From assembly GCF_003574475.2 (NCBI RefSeq), contig NZ_QLIS02000002.1, positions 186,001 through 250,000 on the forward strand: a stretch of 64,000 bases of DNA. The letters are read 5' to 3'. The position numbers and the translations under genes are program-made. The stretch comes from Pseudofrancisella aestuarii. GTDB lineage: Bacteria; Pseudomonadota; Gammaproteobacteria; Francisellales; Francisellaceae. A model generated the notes under the pieces. The model was not told the DNA's origin. It ran no database searches and saw nothing but the letters and a program-made list of their open reading frames with translations. Shown piece after piece: positions 21,589-31,139 of this stretch; the first letter of the stretch is position 1, and every line of letters starts with the position of its first letter.

Positions 21589-21618
21589 TTGTTATTTGGG
21601 TTGGAAAAGTGCTATAAT
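21589..21618 (+). promoter_or_regulatory. Extended -10 promoter of ndk
   Basis: A perfect TATAAT (21613-21618) is preceded by TGC, giving an extended -10. TTGTTA lies at 21589-21594, 18 bases upstream. The start of transcription would fall about 30 bases before the ndk ATG at 21656. The motif TGCTATAAT recurs before mlaA and the fumarase gene. Confidence 0.65.
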
Positions 21619-21655
21619 CACAAAAGTGATATTTGATTGGAGAATAAATAAAATA

Positions 21656-22075
21656 ATGAATAAACAAAGAACGTTATCTATTATAAAGCCAGATGCTGTA
21701 GCTAAAAATGTTATAGGTGAAATTTATAGTCGCTTTGAAAAGGCTGATTTGAAAATTGTAGCAGCAAAAATGAAGCAATTATCAAGAAGAGAAGCTGAAG
21801 GATTTTATGCTGTACATAAAGAAAGACCATTTTTTAGCGCACTAGTAGAATTTATGATCTCTGGTCCAGTTATGATCCAAGTTTTAGAAGGTAATGATGC
21901 AATTGCTAAAAATCGTGAGTTAATGGGTGCAACAAATCCCAAAGAAGCAGCTAAAGGTACAATTAGAGCAGATTTTGCAGATAGTATAGATGCAAATGCT
22001 GTTCATGGTTCTGATGCTGAAGAAACTGCTAAAGAAGAAATTGCATATTTTTTTAGCTCTATTGAAATAGCATAA
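21656..22075 (+). CDS. ndk: Nucleoside diphosphate kinase
   Basis: A 139-residue NDP kinase from the ATG at 21656 ([15 protein letters not shown]). An in-frame upstream extension is rejected because it runs through the promoter and the ribosome site TTGGAG. The phosphohistidine lies in [12 protein letters not shown] (about residue 117). The enzyme balances NTP and dNTP pools by phosphate transfer. It is followed 19 bases later by accD, so ndk-accD-folC-tsaE may share the promoter. Confidence 0.97.
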   Translation: MNKQRTLSIIKPDAVAKNVIGEIYSRFEKADLKIVAAKMKQLSRREAEGFYAVHKERPFFSALVEFMISGPVMIQVLEGNDAIAKNRELMGATNPKEAAKGTIRADFADSIDANAVHGSDAEETAKEEIAYFFSSIEIA

Positions 22076-22094
22076 TAGTTTAAAGGAGTTTTTT

Positions 22095-22985
22095 ATGAGT
22101 TGGTTGACAAGAGTTATAAGCAGAAGCTTAGGTTTAAATTCAGAAAAGAAAAGTGTAAAAGATGGTGTTTGGAGCCAGTGTCCAAGTTGTCAAGTAACTT
22201 TATATTCTGAGGAGTTAGAAAATAATCAGTACGTTTGTCCTCACTGTAATCATCATCATAGAATCTCTGCTAGAGATAGATTAAACATCTTTTTAGATGA
22301 TGGTACAGCAATTGAGCATTTTGCGAATATTCAGCCTCTAGATATGCTCAAATTTAAAGATACTAAAACTTATAAAGATAGATTGTCTCAAGCGAAGAAA
22401 AAAACAGGTGAAGAAGATGCTCTTGTTGTAAAAGAGGGTACAGTTCATGGACTTCCTGTAGTTGCTGCATCTTTTAACTTTATGTTCTTAGGTGGTTCTA
22501 TGGGATCTGTAGTTGGAGAAAAATTTGTAAGAGGTGTTAACCTTGCTATAGAGAAAAAAGTGCCTTTTATATGTTTCACAGCTAGTGGCGGCGCTAGAAT
22601 GCAAGAGTCTCTGTTTTCATTAATGCAGATGGCTAAAACAAGTGCAGCATTAGAAAAACTAGCAGAAGCTAAACTACCATACTTAGTTGTTTTAACAGAT
22701 CCAACAACTGGTGGTGTATCAGCGTCTTTAGCAATGTTAGGAGATGTACATATAGCTGAACCAAAAGCACTGATCGGTTTTGCTGGTCCTAGAGTTATAG
22801 AACAAACAGTTAGAGAAAAGCTTCCGGAAGGTTTCCAGAGAAGTGAATTTTTGGTTGAGAAAGGTATGGTTGACATGATTGTAGATCGTAGAAACTTGAG
22901 AGATCAGGTTTATAAGATCATAGATAAATTATTACCTGCTCTTGCTAAGATTAATGATACCCAAGCTTTAGAGCATAATGCTTAA
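22095..22985 (+). CDS. accD: Acetyl-CoA carboxylase carboxyltransferase subunit beta
   Basis: A 296-residue AccD. It has an N-terminal zinc ribbon (CPSC and CPHC pairs, about residues 29-51) and a crotonase-fold carboxyltransferase domain with [10 protein letters not shown] and [15 protein letters not shown]. With AccA it transfers carboxyl from biotin to acetyl-CoA, the first committed step of fatty acid synthesis. AAAGGAG precedes the ATG. The accD-folC pairing is common in gammaproteobacteria. Confidence 0.98.
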   Translation: MSWLTRVISRSLGLNSEKKSVKDGVWSQCPSCQVTLYSEELENNQYVCPHCNHHHRISARDRLNIFLDDGTAIEHFANIQPLDMLKFKDTKTYKDRLSQAKKKTGEEDALVVKEGTVHGLPVVAASFNFMFLGGSMGSVVGEKFVRGVNLAIEKKVPFICFTASGGARMQESLFSLMQMAKTSAALEKLAEAKLPYLVVLTDPTTGGVSASLAMLGDVHIAEPKALIGFAGPRVIEQTVREKLPEGFQRSEFLVEKGMVDMIVDRRNLRDQVYKIIDKLLPALAKINDTQALEHNA

Positions 22986-22999
22986 TACTTTTATGGTAT

Positions 23000-24184
23000 A
23001 TGGATGTTGATGTAAAAATATCTTCAATAATGTCTAATCAGGGTCAAAGATGTGGCCTTGAGGACATTCCTTTGATTCTTTCTAGAGTTAATTTTAATAA
23101 AAAATTTCAAATAATTACAGTAGCAGGTACTAATGGTAAGGGTACTACTGTGGCCATGTTAGAAGAGTTGTTGACAGCAAATAATAAAAATGTAATTAGT
23201 CATACGTCCCCTCATGTTTACGAATTTAAGGAAAGAATTTGTATAAATAAAAAGCCAATTTCAAATAATTTACTTTTAGAACTATTAGAAAGATTACAAG
23301 AATTAACAGAAGATTATAGCTTGGGATATTATCAGATTGCTTTCTTATGTTGTTGTTTGTTATCTCAGAGGATTCCTGTTGATTATTTAATTTTGGAAGT
23401 TGGTTTAGGAGGAAGACTAGATGCTGCAAATGCTCTTGATCCTGATATTACTGCAATAACTAATATCTCCTTAGATCATTGTGAAATCTTAGGTGATACA
23501 GTTGAAAAAATAGGTATAGAAAAAGCTGCAATATGTAGGGAAAAAATCCCTCTATTTTTAGGGTCTTCAGTGCCTAATAGTGTTATTGAGTATGCAAAAG
23601 CAGCTCAAGCAAAGATTTTTGATTTGAGATATGAATCTAATCAAGTCGATTGTTTTACAGATAGTTATAATATAGCTATGGGAATAGCTCAATATTTATT
23701 TTCGAAAATGAAAATAAGTTATATTCCAAGATTTGCGCATATAAGAGCAAATGCTAGATATCTATTTTTAAAACAAGATTTGAAAAATAATAGTTATGTG
23801 GTTGTTGATGTAGCACATAATGAAGCTTCAGTAAGACATTTATTTAAACTATTAATAGAGAAATTTAAAGATTCAGATAGAGAAATAAAATTTGAAGCTA
23901 TATTTGGAATTTTAAGAACAAAAGATATAAAAACTATTTTAGAAATAGCTAAACAATATGTCTATAGGTGGGATGTTATAGATTTACAAAAGGTAGATGA
24001 TAGAGCTTTAGATATTAATAAAATTAAAGAAGAGTTTGAGAGACAGAATATAGTTTGGGTTGATTATCATAAAGATTTAAGCTCGGTTTATATGTCTAAA
24101 AAAGATACTGTAACGGTAGTTTTTGGGTCATTTGTTATGGCTGGGGAATTTTTGAAGGAATATGAAAAAAATAGTTCAAAATGA
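23000..24184 (+). CDS. folC: Dihydrofolate/folylpolyglutamate synthase
   Basis: A 394-residue Mur-ligase-like enzyme with the P-loop [16 protein letters not shown] (about residues 40-55) and the folate-ligase segment [14 protein letters not shown]. It adds glutamate to dihydropteroate and extends folate polyglutamates. The protein is slightly shorter than the E. coli enzyme (about 420). It begins 14 bases after accD and overlaps tsaE by 23 bases, so the two are probably co-translated. Confidence 0.95.
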   Translation: MDVDVKISSIMSNQGQRCGLEDIPLILSRVNFNKKFQIITVAGTNGKGTTVAMLEELLTANNKNVISHTSPHVYEFKERICINKKPISNNLLLELLERLQELTEDYSLGYYQIAFLCCCLLSQRIPVDYLILEVGLGGRLDAANALDPDITAITNISLDHCEILGDTVEKIGIEKAAICREKIPLFLGSSVPNSVIEYAKAAQAKIFDLRYESNQVDCFTDSYNIAMGIAQYLFSKMKISYIPRFAHIRANARYLFLKQDLKNNSYVVVDVAHNEASVRHLFKLLIEKFKDSDREIKFEAIFGILRTKDIKTILEIAKQYVYRWDVIDLQKVDDRALDINKIKEEFERQNIVWVDYHKDLSSVYMSKKDTVTVVFGSFVMAGEFLKEYEKNSSK

Positions 24185-24575
24185 AGAGCAAATGCTAGAG
24201 CTTGCTGCAGAGTATGCTAAAACTTTAGAATCTAATACAGTAATCTTTTTGCATGGTGATTTGGGAGCTGGGAAAACTACTTTTGTAAGAGGCGTTTTAA
24301 GAGCTCTGGGGTACGCTGGGAATGTTAAAAGTCCAACCTATACTTTAGTTGAGACTTATGATTTTGAGAAGCTTAATATTTATCATTTTGATCTATATAG
24401 ATTAGCTGATCCAGAAGAACTTGAGTGGATAGGTATTAGAGATTATTTTGATAATAAAGCAGTTTCTTTTATAGAATGGTCGGAAAAGGGTCAAGGGTTT
24501 TTGCCAGAAGCAGATAGGCATATTTATATAAAGTATATTGAAGCTGGCGGTAGGGAGTTAGATTTTAGAGATTAA
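24162..24575 (+). CDS. tsaE: tRNA threonylcarbamoyladenosine synthesis ATPase TsaE
   Basis: A 137-residue P-loop protein with Walker [10 protein letters not shown] at residues 32-40, then [11 protein letters not shown] and HFDLYRL, the TsaE signature. It is the ATPase of the TsaBDE complex that makes t6A37 on tRNAs reading ANN codons. The start lies inside folC, 23 bases before its stop. In E. coli tsaE usually sits by amiB and mutL; here it is in a folate/lipid operon, and its radical SAM neighbour follows after four bases. Confidence 0.95.
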   Translation: MKKIVQNEEQMLELAAEYAKTLESNTVIFLHGDLGAGKTTFVRGVLRALGYAGNVKSPTYTLVETYDFEKLNIYHFDLYRLADPEELEWIGIRDYFDNKAVSFIEWSEKGQGFLPEADRHIYIKYIEAGGRELDFRD

Positions 24576-24579
24576 TATT

Positions 24580-25644
24580 ATGAAATTTGAACCAAAGTGG
24601 ATAGCGTGGGAAACTACAAGAGAGTGTAATCTTGAATGTATGCATTGTCGATCTAATGCTTGCTTAGGCAGTTATAAACATCTAGATTTCTCTACAGAGA
24701 AAGGATTTGAAGTAATTAATAAAATTGCGGAATTTTCTCAGCCTTGTTTAGTTCTTTCAGGTGGAGAGCCATTGTTAAGAGAAGATATTTTTGAATTAGC
24801 TAATTATGGAACTAGAAAAGGTCTAAGAATGGCCTTAGCAACAAATGGGACTTTAGTTACGAATAAAGTTTGTGAAAAAATAAAAGAGAGTGGTATTAGA
24901 ATTGTTTCATTAAGTTTGGATGGTTCTTGTGAGGAGACTCATGATACCTTTAGAAAACAAAAGGGCGCATTCGCAGCTACCTTAAGAGCAGCAGAATTAT
25001 TTAGAAATCATAATATTCCTTTTATAGTTAACTCTTCATTTACAAAACATAATCATGATGAAATAAAAGAAACATATCAATTAGCAAAAGAGATTGGTGC
25101 GACTTCTTGGTATATGTTTATGGTTGTTCCAACAGGTAGAGGTCAACAACTAATGGATGAACTTTTACATGATGAGAAATATGATGAAGCCTTAGATTGG
25201 CACTATAATATGGAGAGTGATGAAGAAGAAATGTTAGTTCGTCCAACATGTGCACCTCATTATTATCGTATTCGTTTTGAGAAAAATAAGGATCAAGGAA
25301 AAAGTACTAAATCTAGATCTTTATCATTTTCAACAGGTGGATCAAAGGGATGTATCGCTGGTCAATCTATAATGACTATTGATGTTGAGGGTAATGTTAA
25401 CCCATGTAGTTATTTACCATTAAAAGCAGGAAATATATTTAAGCAAGATCTAGCTGAAATATGGAATGAATCAGAAATATTTAATAACTTAAGAAATTTT
25501 AAAGAATATAAAGGTAAATGCGGAGCTTGTGAATATATAAAGATTTGCGGGGGATGTAGAGCTAGAGCTCATTATATGAATAATGACTATATGGCAGAAG
25601 AGCCATTATGTAATTATGTTCCTAAACGGTTAAAAGCTGTCTAA
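24580..25644 (+). CDS. Radical SAM/SPASM protein, AhbD/PqqE-like
   Basis: A 354-residue protein. The radical SAM cluster motif CxxxCxxC is at Cys16, Cys20 and Cys23 (ECNLECMHC), followed by GGEPLLR for SAM binding. From about residue 260 there is a SPASM-type cysteine set (CIAGQ, NPCSY, CGACEYIKICGGCRARAH, LCNYV), which would hold auxiliary Fe-S clusters. The closest families I recognise are heme-decarboxylating AhbD and peptide-modifying PqqE types. No precursor peptide gene is seen beside it. It begins four bases after tsaE, so it belongs to that transcript. Its substrate is unknown. Confidence 0.8.
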   Translation: MKFEPKWIAWETTRECNLECMHCRSNACLGSYKHLDFSTEKGFEVINKIAEFSQPCLVLSGGEPLLREDIFELANYGTRKGLRMALATNGTLVTNKVCEKIKESGIRIVSLSLDGSCEETHDTFRKQKGAFAATLRAAELFRNHNIPFIVNSSFTKHNHDEIKETYQLAKEIGATSWYMFMVVPTGRGQQLMDELLHDEKYDEALDWHYNMESDEEEMLVRPTCAPHYYRIRFEKNKDQGKSTKSRSLSFSTGGSKGCIAGQSIMTIDVEGNVNPCSYLPLKAGNIFKQDLAEIWNESEIFNNLRNFKEYKGKCGACEYIKICGGCRARAHYMNNDYMAEEPLCNYVPKRLKAV

Positions 25645-26280
25645 TTAGCTATTATATCTATTCACGAAAGCCTTACACCATAAGTAGATAAAAGTTCCAA
25701 GATATATGGCTACAATCACATCAGAAAGATAGTGATCTATGATAATAACTCTAGTGAATGCAACTATTGTCCCTAAAATTATTACAGTGACTGTTAACCA
25801 TTTTTTATTAAAGAAATTAGCAAAAGCTAAAAGACCAGCAAATGAAAGTGTTGTATGTCCAGAAGGCATGGAGTTATATATTTTTTTCATTGAGAAAAAA
25901 TGAAAACCAAATTTATCGTCAAAGATTAAAGCTTCTGGTCTATATCTAGCTACTATAACTTTTAGAATTGTTGTAATTATTATAGCCATTATTAATGTTA
26001 ATGAAAAAGTATACAGTTGATTAGATGACTTACCATATTTAATATGGTTACGTATGCAAATAACAGTTGCTACTATAGCAATTATTAACCATATTTTAGG
26101 TGAAAATATTTTAGATATAGCAGTCGCAAATTCTGCCTGATCAGAGCTGAAGATATCACTATTATGTAATGTTAAAACAATATTTTGGTCTAAATAATTA
26201 TAAGAAAGGATAGCTAGTATAAAAGTTAAGACACCAAAAATTACTGTATTTTTCATGAGCTTACAGTCTAAACAATTCAT
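25645..26280 (-). CDS. PAP2-family membrane phosphatase
   Basis: A 211-residue protein with about six membrane segments and the three PAP2 motifs: KxxxxxxRP in KVIVARYRP, PSGHTT, and RxxxxxHxxxD in RVIIIDHYLSD. Such enzymes remove phosphate from lipid A, undecaprenyl pyrophosphate or phosphatidylglycerophosphate on the periplasmic side. Francisella has LpxE and LpxF enzymes of this superfamily, but I cannot tell whether this is one of them. It is divergent from an AmpD-type amidase and stops next to the radical SAM gene tail. An internal ATG at codon 9 is an alternative start. Confidence 0.85.
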   Translation of the reverse strand: MNCLDCKLMKNTVIFGVLTFILAILSYNYLDQNIVLTLHNSDIFSSDQAEFATAISKIFSPKIWLIIAIVATVICIRNHIKYGKSSNQLYTFSLTLIMAIIITTILKVIVARYRPEALIFDDKFGFHFFSMKKIYNSMPSGHTTLSFAGLLAFANFFNKKWLTVTVIILGTIVAFTRVIIIDHYLSDVIVAIYLGTFIYLWCKAFVNRYNS

Positions 26281-26322
26281 ATTTATAAGCCTTATAGGTT
26301 TTTAAAGTGTTTATATCTAGAG

Positions 26323-26328
26323 TATAAT
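26323..26328 (+). promoter_or_regulatory. Possible -10 box for the AmpD-like gene
   Basis: A perfect TATAAT lies 40 bases before the start of the amidase gene, in the 87-base divergent gap. No good -35 box was found at 16-18 bases. It is a modest candidate only. Confidence 0.35.
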
Positions 26329-26367
26329 ACTACCACAGTTATAACCAAAGATTATTTAATTTATAAT

Positions 26368-26892
26368 ATGTTTAAAAATGGTTGGTATAAAAGAGCAACA
26401 CATCTACAATCTCCAAACTTTAATCAAAGATCTGATAATGAAGAACCTTCTTTGGTAGTTCTTCATTGTATAAGTTTACCAGTAGGTGAATACAACAATA
26501 ACAATGTAGAAGATTTCTTTTTAAATAAGTTAGATATTGCTGCTCATGAAAGTTTTGAAAGTGTTGAATCTATGACAGTCTCTGCTCACTTCTATATTAA
26601 AAGGAATGGAAAAATTATACAGTTTGTATCTGTAAATGATAGAGCTTGGCATGCGGGTAAGAGTGTTTTTAATGGGCGAGAAGGATGCAATGATTTTTCT
26701 GTAGGTATAGAGTTGCAAGGTGCAGATAATGAGGATTATAAAGATAGACAGTATGAATCTCTAAATAGATTGTTAGGAGATTTAAGAAAGTCTTATCCAA
26801 GTCTTATAAATATAACTGGACATGAAAATATTGCTCCAGAAAGAAAAACTGATCCAGGCAAGTTCTTTGAGTGGGATAAAGTTATTTTTTAA
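26368..26892 (+). CDS. ampD: 1,6-anhydro-N-acetylmuramyl-L-alanine amidase, AmpD-like
   Basis: A 174-residue amidase_2 protein. Zinc ligands fit His33 in VVLHCISLP and the histidine and aspartate of TGHENIAPERKTDPG near residues 151-162. AWHAGKS is the family loop. It has no signal peptide, as expected for cytosolic AmpD, which removes the peptide from anhydromuropeptides in wall recycling. It starts MFKNGWYKRATHLQSPNF, close to E. coli AmpD. Its 3' end meets the next minus-strand gene after 18 bases. Confidence 0.93.
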   Translation: MFKNGWYKRATHLQSPNFNQRSDNEEPSLVVLHCISLPVGEYNNNNVEDFFLNKLDIAAHESFESVESMTVSAHFYIKRNGKIIQFVSVNDRAWHAGKSVFNGREGCNDFSVGIELQGADNEDYKDRQYESLNRLLGDLRKSYPSLINITGHENIAPERKTDPGKFFEWDKVIF

Positions 26893-26910
26893 GATTTATA
26901 TTCAATAATA

Positions 26911-27945
26911 TTAGCGAACTATTTTGAATTTACCATTTATCTTAGCAAAAACCAAATTGTAACTAATTGTGCCTGGAGAGGTGCTAAATTGTAATATTCC
27001 ATCACCATCTGCAAAAGTTACATCTGCTAGCTTTCCATCGCCATAAATATTTATGAAAATATCATACTTTATAGTTGCACTATTTAGAGGCTTAACATAG
27101 TGATTACTGTTTATCTCTTCTCTAATGCTTTTTACAGTATCAACTCTATGGTAAAGGGCTTTACTAAGGCTTTTATCTTTATAAGCAAACATCTTTCTTA
27201 ACTCACTCCAATCTTCTAAACGGATGTTTGACCATATTTGCTCATAGATAGCTATAATTTCTTTTTTAGTTTTAGAATTATTTTTTATTTTTTCTCCATT
27301 TATCCAATCCCAGTGAGGTATGTTTATAGGAAGGTTAATAATTTGACTTATTTTAGTACCGTCCATATATTGGCGTTTTTTGGTTTCTTCATTGTATCCA
27401 TAATAAACATTGCCAGTCTCAAATATAGGGTTATTTATTACTATATAACCATTTTTATTTTGCTTAAAGTCATCTCCATCAAATACTAATTTTATAGCTG
27501 CTGTAGAATCATCTGTACTATATTTATGATGATTGCCAAGACTTAATGTTGTAATTTCTAAAGCTTCTTCATTGCTTTGCCCAGCATGCTTAATTTGTAA
27601 TTTTGCTGAAACATTACAGACTCTGTCTTGAGTTTTTGTAACAATTGTTAATACTGTACCAGAATCATCCATATATTGATTTACAGGAATAATAGTATCC
27701 TCAGCATTTTGTTCTGAATATATAGGAATATCATTTATAAGAACTTGATAATCACATTCTATAGAGTTTATAACAACTTCAGCATATGGTTTGTTACCTA
27801 AAGGGTTGTTTTTATCTTTTTCGATAGCTTCTAGTGGAGATGCCGCTTTTGTTACAGGATCTATAGCAGCTATGGCTAAAGTTGAGGTAAAAGATAAAGA
27901 AATAAAAAGTATTAAATTTCTAAGGAAAATTTTTAATAAAGTCAT
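26911..27945 (-). CDS. Exported protein of unknown function, paralogue 1
   Basis: A 344-residue protein with a signal peptide (residues 1-27, ending LAIAA). I do not recognise the family. After the leader come NNPLGNKPYAEVVI and YQVLINDIPIYS, then a beta-rich domain that may be Ig-like, a middle TKKEIIAIYEQIW helical stretch, and a C-terminal DVTFADGDGILQF and FAKINGKFKIVR. The downstream half of each segment is shared with the gene at 28067-29116, so the two arose by duplication. It is probably periplasmic or surface-exposed. It ends 18 bases from the AmpD gene. Confidence 0.8.
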   Translation of the reverse strand: MTLLKIFLRNLILFISLSFTSTLAIAAIDPVTKAASPLEAIEKDKNNPLGNKPYAEVVINSIECDYQVLINDIPIYSEQNAEDTIIPVNQYMDDSGTVLTIVTKTQDRVCNVSAKLQIKHAGQSNEEALEITTLSLGNHHKYSTDDSTAAIKLVFDGDDFKQNKNGYIVINNPIFETGNVYYGYNEETKKRQYMDGTKISQIINLPINIPHWDWINGEKIKNNSKTKKEIIAIYEQIWSNIRLEDWSELRKMFAYKDKSLSKALYHRVDTVKSIREEINSNHYVKPLNSATIKYDIFINIYGDGKLADVTFADGDGILQFSTSPGTISYNLVFAKINGKFKIVR

Positions 27946-28066
27946 AGTCGGAAGACCCTTGTAAGAATTTTTATTTTAAATATTTTTAAATATTAAGCAT
28001 AATTCTACTAAAGTTAAAATTAATTAACAAATTTATTATTGATAAAACAAAGAATATGTTTTTAGA

Positions 28067-29116
28067 TTAGCGAACTACTTTAAATTCACCATCAACTTTA
28101 GCAAAAATCACATTATAACTGTTATTAGTAGTTCCTGAAGGTGCATTAAATTGTAATATGTTGTCACCATTAGCAAAAGTTGCTTCAGCAACATAACCTT
28201 CACCATAAACACTTATAAAGACATCATTTTTAATAGTGTCAGCACTTAATGATTTAACATAGTTTCCTTTAGCAATCTCATCCTTTATATCTTTTGCAGT
28301 ATTAATTTTAGTATAAAGAACTTTACTAAGTTTCCTATCTTTAGCTGCAAAGATTTTTTCTAGTTTATCCCAATCCTCTCTACGAATATCTGTCCAAATT
28401 TCTTCATAGATAGCCATGATTTCTTTTTTTGTTTCATCATTATTTTCTATTTTACTCGCATGGTGAAGCCATTTCCAATCACGTAAATCAATCGGGAGTC
28501 TAATGTTTTGACTAATTCTTGTCCCTTCCATATGTTCACGTTTTTTAGTTTCACTATTGTAGCCATAGTAGTAGTCACCATTTTGGAATCTTGGGCGACT
28601 GACTAAAATATATCCATCTTTATCTTTTACAAATGAAGTTCCATTAAAGCCTAATAACTCCATACCACTAGATTCTTTTATACTTTCTGTTGGATATCCA
28701 TTAAATACAAGTTTGGTTATTTCTAATGCTTCACTATCTTTTTTAGAGGCGCTTTTAACTTGCAAAACTACTGAGACCTTACAAATTTTATCTTCTCTAT
28801 ATTCACCAGTTTTAGCTGCAATAGCTAATGTGTTTGTTCCATTTGATATATATGGATTTATCGGAATAATAGTGCCACTAGTGTTATTATCAGAATAAAT
28901 AGGGTAGTCATTTATCAGAACTTGATAATTGCTACATTCATCGGCTGTAATTAATACTTCAGCATATGGATCGTGTCCAAGAGGATTGTTTTCTTCATTC
29001 TTTACCATATCTACAGGACTTGCTTCAGAATGATGAGAAGCTATTATAGTTTCTAAAGATAATCCAATTGAAATTATAATGATTATTAAAGCAATTAGTT
29101 TTTTCTGAAGTAACAT
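28067..29116 (-). CDS. Exported protein of unknown function, paralogue 2
   Basis: A 349-residue protein with a hydrophobic leader (residues 1-26, IIIIISIGLSLETIIAS) and the same architecture as the next gene. Shared blocks include NNPLG-x2-PYAEV, YQVLIND-x-PIYS, ETKKR-x2-M-x-GT-x-IS, TKKEI-x-AIYE, LSK-x-LY and the ending FAK-x2-GEFKVVR. Seen by eye the pair is about half identical. A 121-base gap separates them, so each may have its own promoter. Function is unknown, and no catalytic motif was found. Confidence 0.8.
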   Translation of the reverse strand: MLLQKKLIALIIIIISIGLSLETIIASHHSEASPVDMVKNEENNPLGHDPYAEVLITADECSNYQVLINDYPIYSDNNTSGTIIPINPYISNGTNTLAIAAKTGEYREDKICKVSVVLQVKSASKKDSEALEITKLVFNGYPTESIKESSGMELLGFNGTSFVKDKDGYILVSRPRFQNGDYYYGYNSETKKREHMEGTRISQNIRLPIDLRDWKWLHHASKIENNDETKKEIMAIYEEIWTDIRREDWDKLEKIFAAKDRKLSKVLYTKINTAKDIKDEIAKGNYVKSLSADTIKNDVFISVYGEGYVAEATFANGDNILQFNAPSGTTNNSYNVIFAKVDGEFKVVR

Positions 29117-29206
29117 AGCTTCTATTTAATTTAGATTATTTTAAAAGTTTAACAATTTAGATAAATTTAAGCTACTTTTTATAGCTTATTAAATAAAGTT
29201 GTGAGA

Positions 29207-31096
29207 CTAATTTTCTGCAGATGTTGCTAAGTTACCATAGTGTTCTAACCACTCTCTACGGTCCTTAGCTCTCTTTTTTGCTAAGAGCTTATCTAACATC
29301 TCATTATCAGAGGCTTTATCATAAGCTAAGGTTAGTTGTACTAACTTCCTTGAAGTTATATCCATTGTTGATTCTCTTAGCTGTGATGGGTTCATTTCTC
29401 CAAGCCCTTTGAATCTCATGATGTTAGCCTTAAGATTTTTAGCATGCTGGTTAAGAATCGCATCTTTTTCAAATTCATCAATGGCATAGAAAGTTTTTTT
29501 ACCAATATCTATTCTAAAAAGAGGGGGTTTTGCAATATAGATATGTCCATTTTCTATAAGCTTTTTAAAGTGTTTTAGAAACATTGCACATAACAAAGTT
29601 GCAATATGTAAACCATCTGAGTCAGCATCAGCTAATATACATATCTTATTATATCTAAGTCCAGAAATATCATCATTATCAGGTTCTACTCCTATGGCTG
29701 TAGCAATATTGTGAACCTCTTGAGAGCTCATGATTGTATCAGCATCAAGTTCCCAGCTATTTAGAATTTTTCCTTTTAGTGGCATCACAGCCTGAAAATT
29801 TTTATCTCTAGCTTGTTTTGCTGAGCCTCCAGCTGAGTCTCCTTCAACTATAAAAAGCTCTGTAGTTTTTATATCTGAGCTTATACAGTCAGTAAGCTTT
29901 CCAGGTAATCTTATCGAAGAAGACATTATTCTTTTACGAGCTGTCTTTTTGTCACTATTTATTCTTTTTTGAGCAGCTTTAAAAACATTTTCAATTATCT
30001 GTCCAGCTTCTTCGGGATGTTGATTAAGCCATACTATGAGAATATCTTTAACAGTATTAGCTACAAAAGAAGTAACATCTTTATTTGAAAGCTTTTCTTT
30101 AGTTTGACCAGAGAATTGAGGATTTGTTATTTTTACAGAAATTACATAGTTTACATTTACAAAAGTATCATTAGCATTTATTTTTATAGCCTTTTGTCCT
30201 AAGTTATTATTTTCTGTATATGCTTTTATTGCATCAAAAATACCATTTCTAAAACCGTTTACATGAGTTCCATCTTGAGGAGTGGGTATAAGGTTTACGT
30301 AACTGTTTTTGATATTTTCAGCAGGAGCCTCACACCAGCAGAATATGGCATCTAGGTAAGATTCGCCATTAGAAAAATTATCAATAAAGAAAGGTTGTTG
30401 AGGTAATGTCTCTGCATCAAGTTTATGCTGAAGATAATCTTTTAATCCATTAGGAAAATTCCAAGTAATATTTTCCTTTTTTGCTTCATAAAAGAATTTT
30501 ATAGTGAGATCTTTACAGAGGATGGCTTTTGCTTCTAATAAATTTTTTAAAGCCCTTATGTTAATTTTTATATCATCAAAGTATTTTTTATTTGGCCAGA
30601 ATCTAACTTTAGTTCCCGTATTTTTTTTGCCTACAGTACCTATTATTTCTAATTCTTTTACTTTAAAACCATCTTCAAAAACAATATGATATATTTCGCT
30701 GTTTCTTTTTATTTCAGCTTCTAACCTTTGAGATAAAGCATTGACTACAGATACTCCAACACCATGAAGACCTCCAGAATGAGTATAGTTTTTATTATTA
30801 AATTTACCGCCTGAATGTAGCTTAGTCATTATTAGTTCGATACCAGACATTTGATGCTCTGGATGAATATCAACAGGCATACCACGACCGTTATCTATAA
30901 CTTCAATAGAACCATCATTATATAAATTAATTTCTATTTTATCTGCAAATCCAGCTAAAACCTCATCGACACTATTATCTACTATTTCTTGTATTAAATG
31001 GTTTGGGTTTTCTGTGTTTGTGTACATTCCAGGTCTTTTCTTGACGGGTTCTAGACCTGTTAAGACTTCAAGCGATTTTGCACTATAATCTTGCAT
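29207..31096 (-). CDS. parE: DNA topoisomerase IV subunit B
   Basis: A 629-residue type IIA topoisomerase ATPase subunit, the ParE length rather than GyrB (about 800). The GHKL domain has IVDNSVDEVLAG, DNGRGMPVDIHPE and GGLHGVGVSVVNALS. The TOPRIM part has VEGDSAGGSAKQARD, PLKGKILN and DADSDGLHI. ParE with ParC decatenates sister chromosomes and relaxes supercoils. parC is not in the window. It lies 43 bases downstream of an MFS exporter gene and may share its transcript. The DNA is otherwise like its neighbours. Confidence 0.96.
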   Translation of the reverse strand: MQDYSAKSLEVLTGLEPVKKRPGMYTNTENPNHLIQEIVDNSVDEVLAGFADKIEINLYNDGSIEVIDNGRGMPVDIHPEHQMSGIELIMTKLHSGGKFNNKNYTHSGGLHGVGVSVVNALSQRLEAEIKRNSEIYHIVFEDGFKVKELEIIGTVGKKNTGTKVRFWPNKKYFDDIKINIRALKNLLEAKAILCKDLTIKFFYEAKKENITWNFPNGLKDYLQHKLDAETLPQQPFFIDNFSNGESYLDAIFCWCEAPAENIKNSYVNLIPTPQDGTHVNGFRNGIFDAIKAYTENNNLGQKAIKINANDTFVNVNYVISVKITNPQFSGQTKEKLSNKDVTSFVANTVKDILIVWLNQHPEEAGQIIENVFKAAQKRINSDKKTARKRIMSSSIRLPGKLTDCISSDIKTTELFIVEGDSAGGSAKQARDKNFQAVMPLKGKILNSWELDADTIMSSQEVHNIATAIGVEPDNDDISGLRYNKICILADADSDGLHIATLLCAMFLKHFKKLIENGHIYIAKPPLFRIDIGKKTFYAIDEFEKDAILNQHAKNLKANIMRFKGLGEMNPSQLRESTMDITSRKLVQLTLAYDKASDNEMLDKLLAKKRAKDRREWLEHYGNLATSAEN

Positions 31097-31139
31097 TTTA
31101 TAGAAGAATTTTTATAAGTTTAACTAGTACAAATAGTAA

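Noticed and set aside
22445-22876. A 143-residue minus-strand frame inside accD.
   Set aside because: AccD is certain on the plus strand, and the shadow frame has no signal of its own.
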